This document shows positions 12,701-47,490 of a DNA stretch of 64,000 nucleotides, in pieces. Under the pieces are notes generated by a model, which saw only the letters and a list, made by a program, of their open reading frames with translations, ran no database searches and had not been told where the DNA came from. Origin of the DNA: Patiria pectinifera (lineage: Eukaryota > Echinodermata > Asteroidea > Valvatida > Asterinidae); the NCBI GenBank assembly GCA_029964075.1, contig CM057130.1:6448001-6512000 (forward strand), read 5' to 3'. Position numbers and translations under genes: made by a program. Position 1 is the stretch's first letter. Each line of letters begins with the position of its first letter.

Positions 12701-15700
12701 CAAATATAGCCAAGAAATATTTTGTTTACACAAACAATAATGTTCAAACCATATCCTCTGTGTTTTTAAGTGATGGAATCCTGTACAAACAAACTGACAA
12801 GTTCTTGACTGTTTGTGGCTTATAGGGGCTGGTGGGTGATGAAAAATATTTATAACTAACTGGAGAAGAAAACAAAATCAGATCATTTAAGAAATGCTAA
12901 CAAATCAAATGTTACTGATGTGGTGCAATCAAGTGTTCTTTTAAGCAGTATTTAAATCTGAAACAGATGCTCTTTTTCTAGATACTGTACTGAACAGAAT
13001 CCACGTTATTTAAATCAATCAATGTGTACAGCCTGCCCAGGTTATTTTTTAAAATATGTTCTGCAAACTTCTTTTTAAACTTTAGACAAAATAATTTTTT
13101 GCCCTACTTTTCCTGAACTCCTTTCTGAACGTTGAAATGAACTTCTGCCCTACAAAACCGAAAACTTCAGACTGGTGTTTGCTCATTCATTTATTAACCA
13201 ACACCCCACATACATCAGATCCCTATCAGACATGTCAATAGTTTGAACAAAGGGGCGCGGAATGCAGTATTTGCTTGGAAAACACCGAGTGATGCGTCCC
13301 CTCAAAAGCTCCTACACGCTTTACTGTACTTTCCCACTCCCTAAAAGTCGCCTCTGGAGTGCATTTCTGCACAGTCCTGCACCGTAGGCAATTGTGATGT
13401 GAACACACCAGCATAAGCGTATGTACAGTCAACCAAAATATTGGTGCAACTGTATAGATTGGATGGCTCATTCCATCCATTTCAATGAGTGAACCATAGA
13501 TATTTTTACTATGAATCTCAAACAGAATGAAAAATATTTCAATCCTCATCAGCTAACCCTGCCTCTCTGATGGAAAAACTTAGTTACATCACAACAGTAA
13601 AAAATCAATCAAGTGACCGTTTTTAAAAGTTAAAAATTCCCTTGTTAACTTAATAGCCATACTTTGACTGGAGGTGACTGATATGCCTGCTCAGCTGTTC
13701 CTACCAGTTACTTCTTTTGTCTGCTGATGGGATTTAGTCACAGTGTTAACACGAATGTGATCCTACTGTCATGGGCGTCGCCAGAATTTTTTCTAGAGGG
13801 GAGCAAAACATATTTTTCCCAAAAAATTCTTGTATTTCTGAACAAATTCTTGATTTCTCAGTTTTAGACGGGGGCAGGGACATTTTGCCCCCCCCCCCAA
13901 CTCATTAAATTTACACCACCATGACTTCGCGCCCCTTTTTCTTTTCTGCCCTCCCCCTCGCAACGCCCATGCCTACTGTTTTACTGGTCTGTGTACAAGT
14001 GCATGGCAGGGGAAGTGGAAGAAATTATTGACTGTCTGTGACTTATCAAACAGTAGTTATGAAGAAAAGGAATATAACTTATATAAGGCCATATAAAAAA
14101 CATGTTTATCGTCCCCGCCCGCTTGTGTTTTGGAGGCCACCTCCTTTTTTTTTTCTTTTTTAATTTTAATAACCGAGAAAAATGATAAATTTTAAACAGT
14201 GACATCATTTTGGCCTCTTTGTCTGTTGCATCTAGCCCATATAAAGCTGGTATGTCATTTCCTGAGTCCAATGACGGCCATTTAAAAAAAATGGCCGCCA
14301 TCTTGAAAAATAGCCCGGTCGGGTGCCATTTTGGAGGGGGTAAAAAAGGGCCTCCCACTTCCTTTAAAAAAAAAATCTGACTTTATGGTTTAGGCCTACT
14401 TATCTTGATGTGTTACTGTATGTTCCAGTCAAATTACAGAGAACAGATGCTTTTGTTGCAGTGACCACATGTAGTTAATCCCATATTATTACCGCATCAT
14501 TACATTGTAAAGGAAATGTTGCAAGCATGTGCATATTTCTGAGAAAACAACTGCATCCGTTGCTACATACTTCCTACTCCCATGCTGCATTAATCACTGT
14601 CTAGTTACTGATACATGTATTGCAGAGCCTCATTTCCTGTGTTGGCCCTTTCTCTATAATTAAAGGGACTACAATGCCAAAAACAGATGGCAGTATTTTC
14701 TGTTTTCACTGGACCATTCACTTTTTGTATTTCCACAAACAACTACACTCTGTATATTCTGCACTGTTTTGTTTACTTTTAAAATTCACAATTTTTTTTT
14801 TCATTTCTCTAAATAAGATTACCTATTCCGCATATTACCTTCCCAGCAACAGTGATTAGATTCGCTTTTGCGGTCCCTGACCCACATAATCGTTTTCTTT
14901 GTGATTTTATTGTGCCTTATTGGTTATTGTTCAACTCCCAATTGGGAAGCCCAGCTGTCACTTAAAGTGCATGCCCTCAACTTCATGATTTTTTTTTTTA
15001 AAATTTAAATTACATGTTTATACGTTCCTTTTGTTGTGCGTTTTCAACCACTTTTGTGTAATGTTTGTTTGGTTTTGTATCACTGTTTGTAATTCTTTGT
15101 TGAGGTCAAATAAATAATAATAATAATATTCTCAAAAATGAGATAATTATTTACCGCAACACTAGCTTCACTATATTTGATGGACTTCACCTGTTAACTT
15201 GTACTGCACAAATTGTGATTTTTTGGGGGCAGGCTGAAAATAATTCAGCACCCAAAACACTTCAGCTCAGAAGAAGTGATAGCCATAGGCCTACTTAAAT
15301 GGCGATCATGTAGTGTGGGGCTCCTCTTTAGTTTCGATCAAATTAGAGTCAATCAATCGTGTTTTTATATTAAACCTACAACAGATTTCTCTCAATTCTA
15401 ATAATGACACCTTTTTTATAATTTGGAACAGTTTCTTCAGGTAGAAATAATTATTTTTGTACGAGGATTACAGTTGGTGCCATGCGATTTAGCAAGCCTT
15501 GCATGGTATCAGTAGGCCTACATCACGGTGATCACTAGCCCCATAAATGTGGCCAATTTACTGGACTACCTCCGTAAATAAAGGCCACACATCCACCATG
15601 TACAGATGTACAAAAACATGTCGAACTTTGTCAAATTTTGATTTTCACATTTAGGCTTAGTTTGTAGTTTATTTTTGGTTTAGAAGCATACTCACCTTCT

Positions 15701-16266
15701 TTAGGCTAATCAGAAAGTGCTGCCTTTTTCAGATGTCTAATTTTCGTGAAATTTCATGTTGAATTTTTTGAAATGTTGATAAGCAAACATGTGCAAACGA
15801 ATCTGGAAATTTCACGAAAAATAGACATCTGTCTGAAAAAGGCAGCACTTTCTGATTAGCCTATAAAGAGGGTGAGTATGCTTCCAATGCAAAATAAACC
15901 TTGCATGTCGCCAACTAGTTTGGTAAGTCAACTAATTAATTTTGGTCCCTTATTGTAGGGAACCGGGCCCGCAACCAGATTACACGATCGCCATCCCGCC
16001 AAAGCGCCAATGAACGTTGACAACACGTGGAACTCGAGCGTGCGTGAACTTACCCGGAAACCTTGCACCGTCAACTCCACACAAAACTCGTCCCCTTCTT
16101 TAGTCTTCACATTCAGGTACGCCTGTTCGTCTGTGTTGGAAAGCTTCTCTGATATCTCCACATGTTTCACGGCAAATTTCACCTCGTTCACGGCAGACTT
16201 CGCTTCAATTTTCAGAAGTTTCACGTCGGAGTCGGGGGTAGACACGTCCGTCGCGTCGTCTGCCAT
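8770..16266 (-). CDS. GSK3-beta interaction protein (GSKIP)
   Basis: Two exons, 16266-16054 and 8979-8770, join in phase 0 (GFR then IVGTSFDRIDD) through a CGG|GTAAGT donor and a TTCCTCAG acceptor. The product is 140 residues, against 139 in human GSKIP as I recall it. In the family, GSKIP is a small cytosolic A-kinase anchoring protein that holds PKA type II and inhibits GSK3-beta, linking cAMP and Wnt signalling. The PKA-RII helix corresponds to residues about 25-42 (AVNEVKFAVKHVEISEKL). The conserved core reads YLNVKTKEGDEFCVELT. The C-terminal GSK3-binding helix is SPQYRLTFGETLVDKLQLLQ. The start chosen is MADDATDV at 16266; an upstream in-frame ATG at 16275 would add three residues. The gene shares a short upstream region with PRELID2. 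Its final exon has degraded tandem copies downstream, and the 7 kb intron holds several MITEs. Confidence 0.93.
10893..11429 (+). mobile_element. TTAA-flanked MITE, copy 1 (Kolobok/piggyBac-like ends)
   Basis: A 537-bp non-autonomous element with inverted ends, AGGGAATGTACAACATTTGC at the left and the complement of GCAAATGTTGTATTATCCCT at the right, is flanked by TTAA on both sides. It encodes nothing. Near 11251-11275 it carries a palindrome around GGTCGGCCGACC. A second copy in the opposite orientation lies at 34715-35289. The AGGG terminus with a TTAA duplication is typical of Kolobok; piggyBac is the alternative. It lies in the GSKIP intron. Confidence 0.72.
13770..13971 (+). mobile_element. 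hAT-type MITE, 202 bp, with target duplication
   Basis: The ends are CATGGGCGTCGCCAG and the complement of CAACGCCCATG. Exact 8-bp direct repeats CCTACTGT flank the element at 13762-13769 and 13972-13979, which is the hAT signature. The interior is short, with a C-run and no coding potential. The intact duplication suggests a fairly recent insertion into the GSKIP intron. A scrap with the same left end, GGCATGGGCGTCACGAG, is seen near 43561. Confidence 0.78.
14085..14378 (-). repeat. 290-bp interspersed repeat, inverted mate of 22345-22640
   Basis: The run with TCCAAAATGG, CCGGTCGGG or CCGACCGGGC, ACATACCAGCTTTATATGGG and GATGCAACAGACAAAGAGG is shared, in reverse orientation, with 22345-22640. 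The match is high over about 280 bp. No ends or target duplications could be defined with certainty, though the copy has near-palindromic GGAGGC/GCCTCC words at both ends. It is a non-coding MITE-like repeat. Confidence 0.65.
15672..15897. repeat. Fold-back repeat in the GSKIP intron
   Basis: Two arms of about 85-90 bp (15672-15760 and 15803-15897) are near-perfect reverse complements around a loop of about 45 bp. They share AGAAGCATACTCACC, GCTAATCAGAAAGTGCTGCC and TCAGATGTCTA. Transcribed, this would fold to a long hairpin. It has no coding potential and lies about 160 bp downstream of the GSKIP first-exon donor, inside the transcript. Confidence 0.7.
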
Positions 16267-16847
16267 GTTTTGCATTGCGCGACATGTGCAACACATGAAC
16301 AGCGCCCTCAATAGTTCTCGTAGAGCGGGCTCGATGGCGATTTACGTTTTTTACTCATTTTTGTTCAGTGCTCAGGACGGGCGTTTCACTTTATATTATT
16401 AAGCAAACTTTTTGTTTATTTTCTCCTCACTTAATAAGGAGCATCGGATGTGTCTTGAAACCGGAAAGACAATATCCATGTATGGGAAGCAAAGAGATCC
16501 TTGCATCATCATGTTTTGCGGGGTCGGATTATCTGAGCTGATTATGTAACTCATGTTTTGTTGTTGCGTAACTGTAAATTTTTACACTACTGATGCACGT
16601 GCCATCAATATGATAATATAGGTACATGTACAATGTACTTGCCTGCAGCTACACACGTTTCGCACAGTAGTTCAATACTTAGTCTTCAGTGAAAGGTGGT
16701 CAGGCGCGCATGCTACGTACAGAATGGATCGCTAGCTCCATTGTGCTTTGTATTTCACTAGATGTTGTGACGAATTAGACAAAAGACGTTCATCTGCTTC
16801 CCAGGCCATTGTTGTCATGGTTGTGTGCTGCATATTTCGGGAGTAAA
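16267..16847. promoter_or_regulatory. Shared upstream region of GSKIP and PRELID2
   Basis: The two start codons face away from each other and are 581 bp apart, so this interval must hold both 5' leaders and a divergent promoter. I see no TATA box in a convincing place. Short CpG-containing words lie mainly on the GSKIP side. A divergent, co-regulated arrangement is inferred from spacing alone. Confidence 0.5.
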
Positions 16848-19687
16848 ATGTTTGAAGTAATTATTAATCATGTTTACAAGTTTCCATTCGATCTGGTTGT
16901 TAGGACACATTTTACAAAGGTAAGAAAACATCTTTTAAAGGCATGTCAAGTTTTCTCCCATGTTAGTTCGTGTGATCTCACTAAAATACCAGAATTTTTA
17001 TTACCCGGTACCAGAGTTTACATGTACGTAAAGGAATGTCTTTGCCTGTATGCATTGACTGAAGTCAAATTTGTTTGTTTGCTTTTTGCAGTATCCTACC
17101 AACAAAGAACAAAATGTTATTGGAATGAAAACAGTGGAAGAACGAATAGGTAAGATATTGGATAATGGGGACAGGGATAATATTAATTTGTAGGCCACGT
17201 CGCTAATTATAAAATTAATTAATTGAAGTGGTGGTAAAACTGCAACAATTCAATGAACTGATCATCCAATTTAATGAATGTGACATTTTGCTTTCGTTTG
17301 AAAAGAAACCTTCACCCCAACAACAAAAACCCTCACTCCTTTCCTCAAAACCCTGTCCCTGACCTCCCCAGTTTTTTAAACGTTCTTTTGAAAATATTGT
17401 TTTCAAAAAAGATTTGACCAATCTTAGTTTGGAATTTTTGTACAATTTTTCCCCTTAACACATTTGTTTGGCTACTGGTGCAAGAGTACAGTTTACTTTA
17501 ATTCTTGAAAAGAAAAATTCCAAAACTGATACAAAGATTGTAACATTGTCAGTGCATATGTATTGTTTTCCCACAGATAGAGAAAGTGGTGTGGAATACA
17601 AACGAAGGGTAGCCACGTGTAAAAACATACTACCGTCCATTTTCAGAAAGGTAAAATCCATAATTGATTCAGTGGTCCAGCAAAAATGTGAGGGTTAATA
17701 TGCAACGGTTTTCAAAATTATGGGGAATCAGGTTGGCATATGAGTGTACTTCCCTCGCCTTCCACCGCTGATCCTGTTGAATGGGGCAGTTCAAATGTCA
17801 TTCTGGGTTTTTCCAATCACTCCAAGAGTTTTAATTTGTTCATCAACGTACAAGGGACCTCACTCGAACTAAAAAAAACTCCCAGCAAAATCCCAAAAAA
17901 ATTATAAATATTTCGATACAGGAAAATTGTTTTTCACTTTTTTTTGGTATTAACCCTCTAAAGTAAAGACTCAAAACCACTGGTTCTTATGCAATCTAGA
18001 CAGTGTCAAACTGTTGTAGTTATCATTAACCCTCACCCCCTAAGGGCTCTTTGGGGGTATATAAATGTACTCTACTACTCGGTAGTATTTTGTAGCTTTC
18101 AGGGCACTTGGGAATAATGATTTCTTGTTCAGTTTTTGCTTTGCTTTTTGCTTTCCTTTAGTTTGGTTTACTTCACTCAAAAAAGGGAAAATACCCCGTC
18201 TTCTCAGTTAAAAATTTTAATGAAGGGTTATATATTTTTGACATTTCAGATCCAGCTACTGAATGAGGACGCAGTGTATCTGGAAGAAGAGACGTGGCAC
18301 GACCGCAGACGCAAGCGTCTCATTGTCAAGAGCCGGAGTCTTACATGGAACAAATACGCAGATGCCTGGGAGGAGTCTGAATACAGCATTTGCCCCGAGA
18401 ATACAAACTGGTATGATGAGAAGATAAGATGTAGGATGTTAGTGTGGAAGTCGAGTCCATCACAAACCCTCAGAAGTCCGTCACAAGTCATTCAGTCTTA
18501 AGTCAAGTCAAAAAGTTATTCAAAGGAACTGTAACAAAAGCATTCCATTGTTATTCTTGTGATGGACTCAACTACAACCCTGGAGGATTATGTTATTGAA
18601 AGATTTTGTTGGACATATCTCTGAAAAAAAATGACCGAGAAAATTTGTTTCACACAGCTAAATATCATTCATTTGTTGAAAAGAGTTGTGTCAGAAGTCG
18701 ATCGAAAGTCAACTCTGTTCACAAGTCATACTGTTTACTGGGCATAAACAATGACAAAGGAATGACTTTGTCGCAGCTCATTTGAACAGCTAGTAGTCAT
18801 TGACAAAATTGAACTTGCAGTGTCACGCGTGATCCTTCAGAAAATCCTGTGAACTTTTCTTTATTTGTGACCCAAACCCAACAAAAAGAGTCACAAGTCG
18901 CCAGGGCCATTTGACTTCTGAGCAAATGGCCTTTTAACAGAACCCAACACAATGGAAATCAATTTTGAAAAGTTGAACAAAGAAATTGACTTGAGTGGGG
19001 TTTGAACCTGAGACCTCCGGATTGCCGTTCTGGTGCTCTACTGACTGAGCTATCTAGCCCTATGTTTGCGGTAACCTTTGTGGTTCATTTGAATTCAAAA
19101 GCTGGAGAGGATATGCGCCTTCTGCTGAATGTGAAAAACTAATAGTGAAAAATTGTCCAGAAGACTCATTTCGTGGGATCCGATCACAATTTTTCAACTC
19201 ATAACCTTTTTTTTTTATTCAAAGGACCAAGCTGAAGCAAACGGGAGGCCTCCACATCAAAGGATTTGGAGTCTTTGGCGGAATGATTGAGATGTTTCTT
19301 CAAGGCTTTGCCAACAAAGGTGGACTCAAGGTTGGTTTTATAAAACATCTTGTCATGAGTTGATAAGTAAAAAGAACTTTGAATATATGACATTTCATGT
19401 AAAGCAGGTTCTTTCATATTTTCTAATTAAGAGTCATATAATGGATGTGTACAAGGGTACTAAAAAAAACACGATTAAACTTGCGTGATTGAGCACTCTT
19501 AGAGTGGTTGCATACTGTAGTTTACTTGTTTTTTTACAAGTATATGAATTAATTTTTGTTAATTTTTTCAAAGATTCATCCCTGATAAAAAGCTTTCATT
19601 TTCCAGGCCATTCGCATCATGGAGGAACTTATGACAGAATCGATATCACTGAGGAATTTTACACGAGTTGGCTCTTCAAGCACGTGA
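16848..19687 (+). CDS. PRELI domain-containing protein 2
   Basis: Six exons, 16848-16919, 17092-17149, 17577-17650, 18250-18410, 19225-19330 and 19607-19687, join with consistent phases to 183 residues. The start MFEVIINHVYKFPFD aligns with the vertebrate PRELID2 start (MGVTVDVHQVYKYPFEQ, from memory). Later blocks YPTNKEQNVIGMKTVEERID, SGVEYKRRVATCKNILP and LTWNKYADAWEESEY follow the same family, and the C-terminus holds GLKAIRIMEELM. The PRELI/MSF1 fold fills nearly the whole protein. Relatives PRELID1 and PRELID3 move phosphatidic acid or phosphatidylserine across the mitochondrial intermembrane space with TRIAP1; the cargo of PRELID2 is less clear. There is no cleavable presequence, as in relatives. 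An upstream in-frame ATG at 16809 is possible but the MFEV start fits the family. It is divergent from GSKIP. Confidence 0.93.
18430..18930 (+). repeat. CTTGTGACTTGA-rich repeat
   Basis: AT-rich DNA with many copies of AAGTCAAGTC, TCACAAGTC and related words on both strands lies after exon 4 of PRELID2. The piece near 18480-18600, with CTTAAGTCAA, CATTCCATTGTTATT and GATGGACTCAACTACAAC, reappears reversed near 40090-40225, and looser matches occur at 38640-38810. It looks like a low-copy MITE-like family. I could not define its ends. Confidence 0.4.
18990..19075 (-). repeat. tRNA-derived SINE head, minus strand
   Basis: On the minus strand, TAGCTCAGTCAGTAGAGCA (A box) and GGTTCAAACCCC (B box) are spaced as in a tRNA, with GGCAATCCGGAGGTCTCA between them. 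The ACTCAAGTCAATTT tail matches the copy near 7.22 kb. It lies in the intron between PRELID2 exons 4 and 5. Confidence 0.6.
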
Positions 19688-20025
19688 TAAGAAACATGTA
19701 CCTCAAGTGCGCAGGAATGTTAAAGTGGACTTCAACAGTTTTTGAAGGAATTTGTCATGAACTCAGAGAGATAACACTCAGAGGAAATGTTATCTGCAAA
19801 CATAAACAAGCAGGAAATCCTGTATTTCAGGACTTGCATTCCCTGAGTGCGCTTAACTTTCAGGAACGTGTTTTGTTTGGATCGATAGGGTCAAAGGTCG
19901 ATGAACGTCTGATTTTCAACGTTCGTTTCACTCTCTGACATCCTCAGATTTTAATGGATGCTCTGGAGTTAAAACGAAAAAGAGGTGAAATGTCAAGGCA
20001 ACGAAAGTGGATGTTTCTACACCTC

Positions 20026-20287
20026 AAGCCCGCCGCACACCAGATCATCGGGCCATTGAACCTTTCAGATCGGAGAGGTGTGCGCTGAAAAATCAGACCG
20101 ATCTGACCGCACAATGGGTGACTGGATGAAATCAAACATGCTTGATTTTTAAAGAAAGGAATACAAGATTATAGAAAGGAACCTTACCCGCATGTGTGCG
20201 GGTAAAGTTGCTGTCTCAGCAACAGTATAAAAAAATGTACCAGTGATCTGTTGAACCAGTAAAATCAGAAAGGCGTGCGGCGGGCTT
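20026..20287 (+). mobile_element. Short MITE with 15-bp inverted ends
   Basis: AAGCCCGCCGCACAC at the left and its near complement GCGTGCGGCGGGCTT at the right bound 262 bp of non-coding DNA in the PRELID2 3' region. No convincing target duplication was found, so the superfamily is open (Harbinger or hAT-like). Confidence 0.5.
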
Positions 20288-20459
20288 AACTTTGGAGCTA
20301 AACGCTACTCCGTGTTGGGGAGAGGGGCATCTGACAATGGTTAAAGTTTATGGGAGGTGCTTAACATTAGAGGCAGGGAACCTCGTGCTTCAAAAAACTT
20401 GGGTACAAGAAAAAAATATTGCAATGGCTATACAATGTATAACGCTTACTATCGTATCA

Positions 20460-20705
20460 ACAATCTCAAAGCACTTTTACAATTATTCCCCCGTTAATCA
20501 GGCCAAGAGACCACGTGGCAGCCGATATCGGCGCACATTCGGTCCTCTACCCTCACAGGTACCCATTCATACTCCTGGGTGGAGAGAGGCAATTGAAGTT
20601 AACTGTCTTGCCCAAGGGCACAAGCACCATGTTCCTGGCAGGGTTCGAACCCATGTACCATCGTACACATGTCAAACACCGTAACCACTGGACCATGGTC
20701 CATTG
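20460..20705 (-). repeat. SINE-like repeat with AAGGGCACAAG module
   Basis: The stretch has CTTGCCCAAGGGCACAAGCA and GGGTTCGAACCC, a B-box-like palindrome. The same module lies at 41515-41840 (CATTGCCCAAGGGCACAAGC and GGACTCGAACCC), where the copy also has a TATATAGTGCTTTTAATTAAG end. It is a tRNA-related SINE family widespread in marine animals (family statement from general knowledge). Confidence 0.5.
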
Positions 20706-20840
20706 GACCAACAAGCAAGACATATTCCAACTAAAATGTAATTATTGTGTGTTGTACAGAAAATATTACTGAAGCAGCTGAAGAGACTCTCATGAAGTGT
20801 AAAGACGAATAACTGCAATAAGAATTTGTGAACAATGTAA

Positions 20841-20846
20841 AATAAA
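20841..20846 (+). terminator. Candidate PRELID2 polyadenylation signal
   Basis: A canonical AATAAA stands 1.15 kb after the PRELID2 stop. A long 3' UTR would include the MITE and SINE just upstream. Nearer weak signals cannot be excluded. Confidence 0.3.
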
Positions 20847-22071
20847 ACAGACAATTGTTTTCAGTAGTCTATTTGTCTGCAGTACTTGTCTTTTATTTAC
20901 AGTTCGCTAAATTGCAGTCGAACTCCCATTGTTTTAAGATCCCTGAAGTAACGCATCGTTTCACGTCCGGATCTTTCATGTCATACAAGCCATGCAAGTT
21001 CACAGCTTGCAGTTTGGGTCTTTGGTCGATCCAGGGGTGGGCTAGTACAAAGCCTGCCATTTTCTGCTAAAATTATACACAATATTTCCTTTGCTTCACT
21101 GTTACGTTTTTGTTTTTATTTAGGGTCAATTGATCAAAATGATGTCTTTATTATAGCAGGTATCATTGAATTGTATTTCTGGGTGAGTAAACATGGATTT
21201 GTCTTTTCCATAATGGTAGCCATGAATGCGCTTAGCTTCCTTTGATCATGTAAGAAATCTATTGAACATGCTCAGGCAGAAAAGGAGCTATTTTCCGCCT
21301 GTGGAAATCACTACTATAAATCAATGGGAGTTGACTATATGTACTGATTGCGTGTACATTTGTAAATGTATTCCTGTAATTTGTACATCAATTTCAAAAA
21401 TACTCATTGGACTAAAATTGCCACAGGTTTGTGATGACTACAAGCATTTGTTCTATCAAACAATTGCAACAAAGACGACTCGTATTACACTTCTATGACT
21501 TACTCTTAGCCCAGACATACACCAGTTGCGCTACAAAGACATACATTTAAACTGACGTCTCAATAACTTGGCTAAATTGCAATTTGTTGTAGTTAAAATA
21601 CCCGACACCTGATGAAAACAGTAATTGCAAAGATTTGTGAACGGTTAAGCACAAAAATGATTTGTTCTGCAGCTTTTGGCAAAATGAAATCAAACAAGTG
21701 CATCGCGTACTTGTTACCCAATAAAATACGTCAATTTCTTTTTATATACAGACGTTACTGACTATTACAGCTAAAATCGTTGAAGCTTCCAGGAAATACA
21801 AGAAAATAATTTAAGAATACAATGATACCTATAACTTATTTCAGAGCATTAGCTACGACGGACAAGAAATAATTCAGAATACTTTTCATGATTTTTAAGT
21901 AACAGCCCAAAAGACAGATCTAAAAAAAAAATATACCTTTTAAAAGTCATTGTACCCCATTTGCTGAATTTTGAAAAACAGTTTCTGGATACTTTCTTTT
22001 TTACTTATAGTTTAGACCTAAATTTCGTTTGAGATTATTTGCACAGAAATAATTCTGATGAAGTCGGCAAA

Positions 22072-22133
22072 TACAGGGTGACCCCCAAAAAAGGCAAAAG
22101 TTTCAGGGTTGCATTGTTTTGGGTCACCCTGTA
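22072..22133 (+). mobile_element. 62-bp Tc1/mariner-type mini-element
   Basis: TACAGGGTGACCCCCAAAA at the left and TTTTGGGTCACCCTGTA at the right are inverted repeats around some 25 bp. The CAGGGTG end with a TA on each side is the common mariner-like pattern. It is too short for anything but a remnant MITE. Confidence 0.6.
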
Positions 22134-22344
22134 CAAACAAAATATGAAATAAATCATTAGGCTCTATTCAAAGTATCTCTACTCTTTTGAAATTAAAATA
22201 TGAACTTTCTTTTCAAAATAAAGGATTGAAAAACCTCATTAAAGAATTAACACAAATTTTGTTAGGGTTCACACACAAATTCACTTTAGTACTAAAGAAA
22301 CCTTTCCTATCTAGTATTAGGCCAAGTAAAAAAAAAAAAATATT

Positions 22345-22640
22345 TAGCATCCTACTTTTTGAAAAAAGGGAAGGAGACCCCTTTTTCCCCCTTCCAAAAT
22401 GGCCGCCCGACCGGGCTATTTTTCAAGATGGCCACCAGCTTTTTTTTTAAATGGCCGCCACTTGGACTCAGGAATGACATACCAGCTTTATATGGGCTAG
22501 ATGCAACAGACAAAGAGGCCAGAATGATGTCACTGTTTAAAATTTATCATTTTTTGTGTTTAGAAAAAAGGAGGCGGCCTCCAAAAAGGAAGCGGGCTGG
22601 GACGCTAAACACGTTTTTCTTTTTTTTATTTGACCTTACA
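22345..22640 (+). repeat. 290-bp interspersed repeat, second copy
   Basis: This is the inverted mate of 14085-14378, sharing GGCCGCC, CCCGACCGGGCTATTTTTCA, ATGACATACCAGCTTTATAT and GGGCTAGATGCAACAGACAA. The two copies lie about 8 kb apart and bracket the GSKIP first exon and all of PRELID2. The open frame through it reflects sequence composition, not a gene. Confidence 0.65.
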
Positions 22641-23439
22641 GCATACGAGATTACAATTGACAAATACCACTTGCACTAGTAACATCATATTGCCACATAC
22701 TTATTAAGTACTCTACCTCACTGAGTTCAATACATGAATTATGAATCTTAAACAACTTTACATTCTTTTACAAAAGTGTTTGCCACTTTTTTATCAAGGT
22801 TTCTATATATCCCAGGCAACAGCCCTGCTCATGACTTGGAATGTATTTAACACGATAATAAACAGAAATGTTTACAGGGCGTTTGGTCTTCGGTCCTTTT
22901 GAAGTCGACGTTAGGAATGTGCTTGTCAGGTTTAAGTGAATTGAACTCCCCAAAAGATTTAGCAGCATCCATGAATTATAATACATAGCTTAAAGTTGTC
23001 TCCTCATGCTATTTAGAGTTGCACTTCAGAAGATATACATTTTTGTATATGAAAAAGGGATTCACTTTTGAATAAGACATTAAACCAAAACAACCGGTGT
23101 TTAGTTAAGGATTAATAAATTTCCAAATTTCAAATTATGTGGCCTGACATAAATTCAGGCAGATCTTTTTGTGAATTTGAAGCACAAAAGCAACTTAAAA
23201 TGTAAAAGCCCTATTAGAAAAAATTTACAAAAAAGTAGGTTTTTTTTTTTAACTAAATAATACAAATTGAAATTTCATCAAGAGAAAATAGTCGAATTGG
23301 TTGAAAAGCACAGGGAGAACAACTTTATCGAAACCAAATCAACTTTTTTTGCCTTGTCCATGAAAGACAAATCACCCCTGAATTTGTACACCGGGCTTGC
23401 CTCATGATTAGTTATTGCTTTACCTTAAAGGGACTACAT

Positions 23440-47490
<24,051 letters not shown>

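Larger units (their letters stand above)
20850..23439. other. Convergent intergenic region between PRELID2 and the annexin 3' end
   Basis: No gene is supported. It is AT-rich, with scattered short frames on both strands, one TA-flanked mini-element near 22.1 kb and the second copy of the 290-bp repeat at 22345-22640. It should contain the 3' UTR of the minus-strand fusion gene; TTTATT (AATAAA on the minus strand) occurs near 22624 and 21113, but the used site is unknown. Confidence 0.5.

Noticed and set aside
13981-14358. 125-codon minus-strand frame
   Set aside because: It covers the 290-bp interspersed repeat, which gives a similar frame at 22359-22679; repeat-derived.
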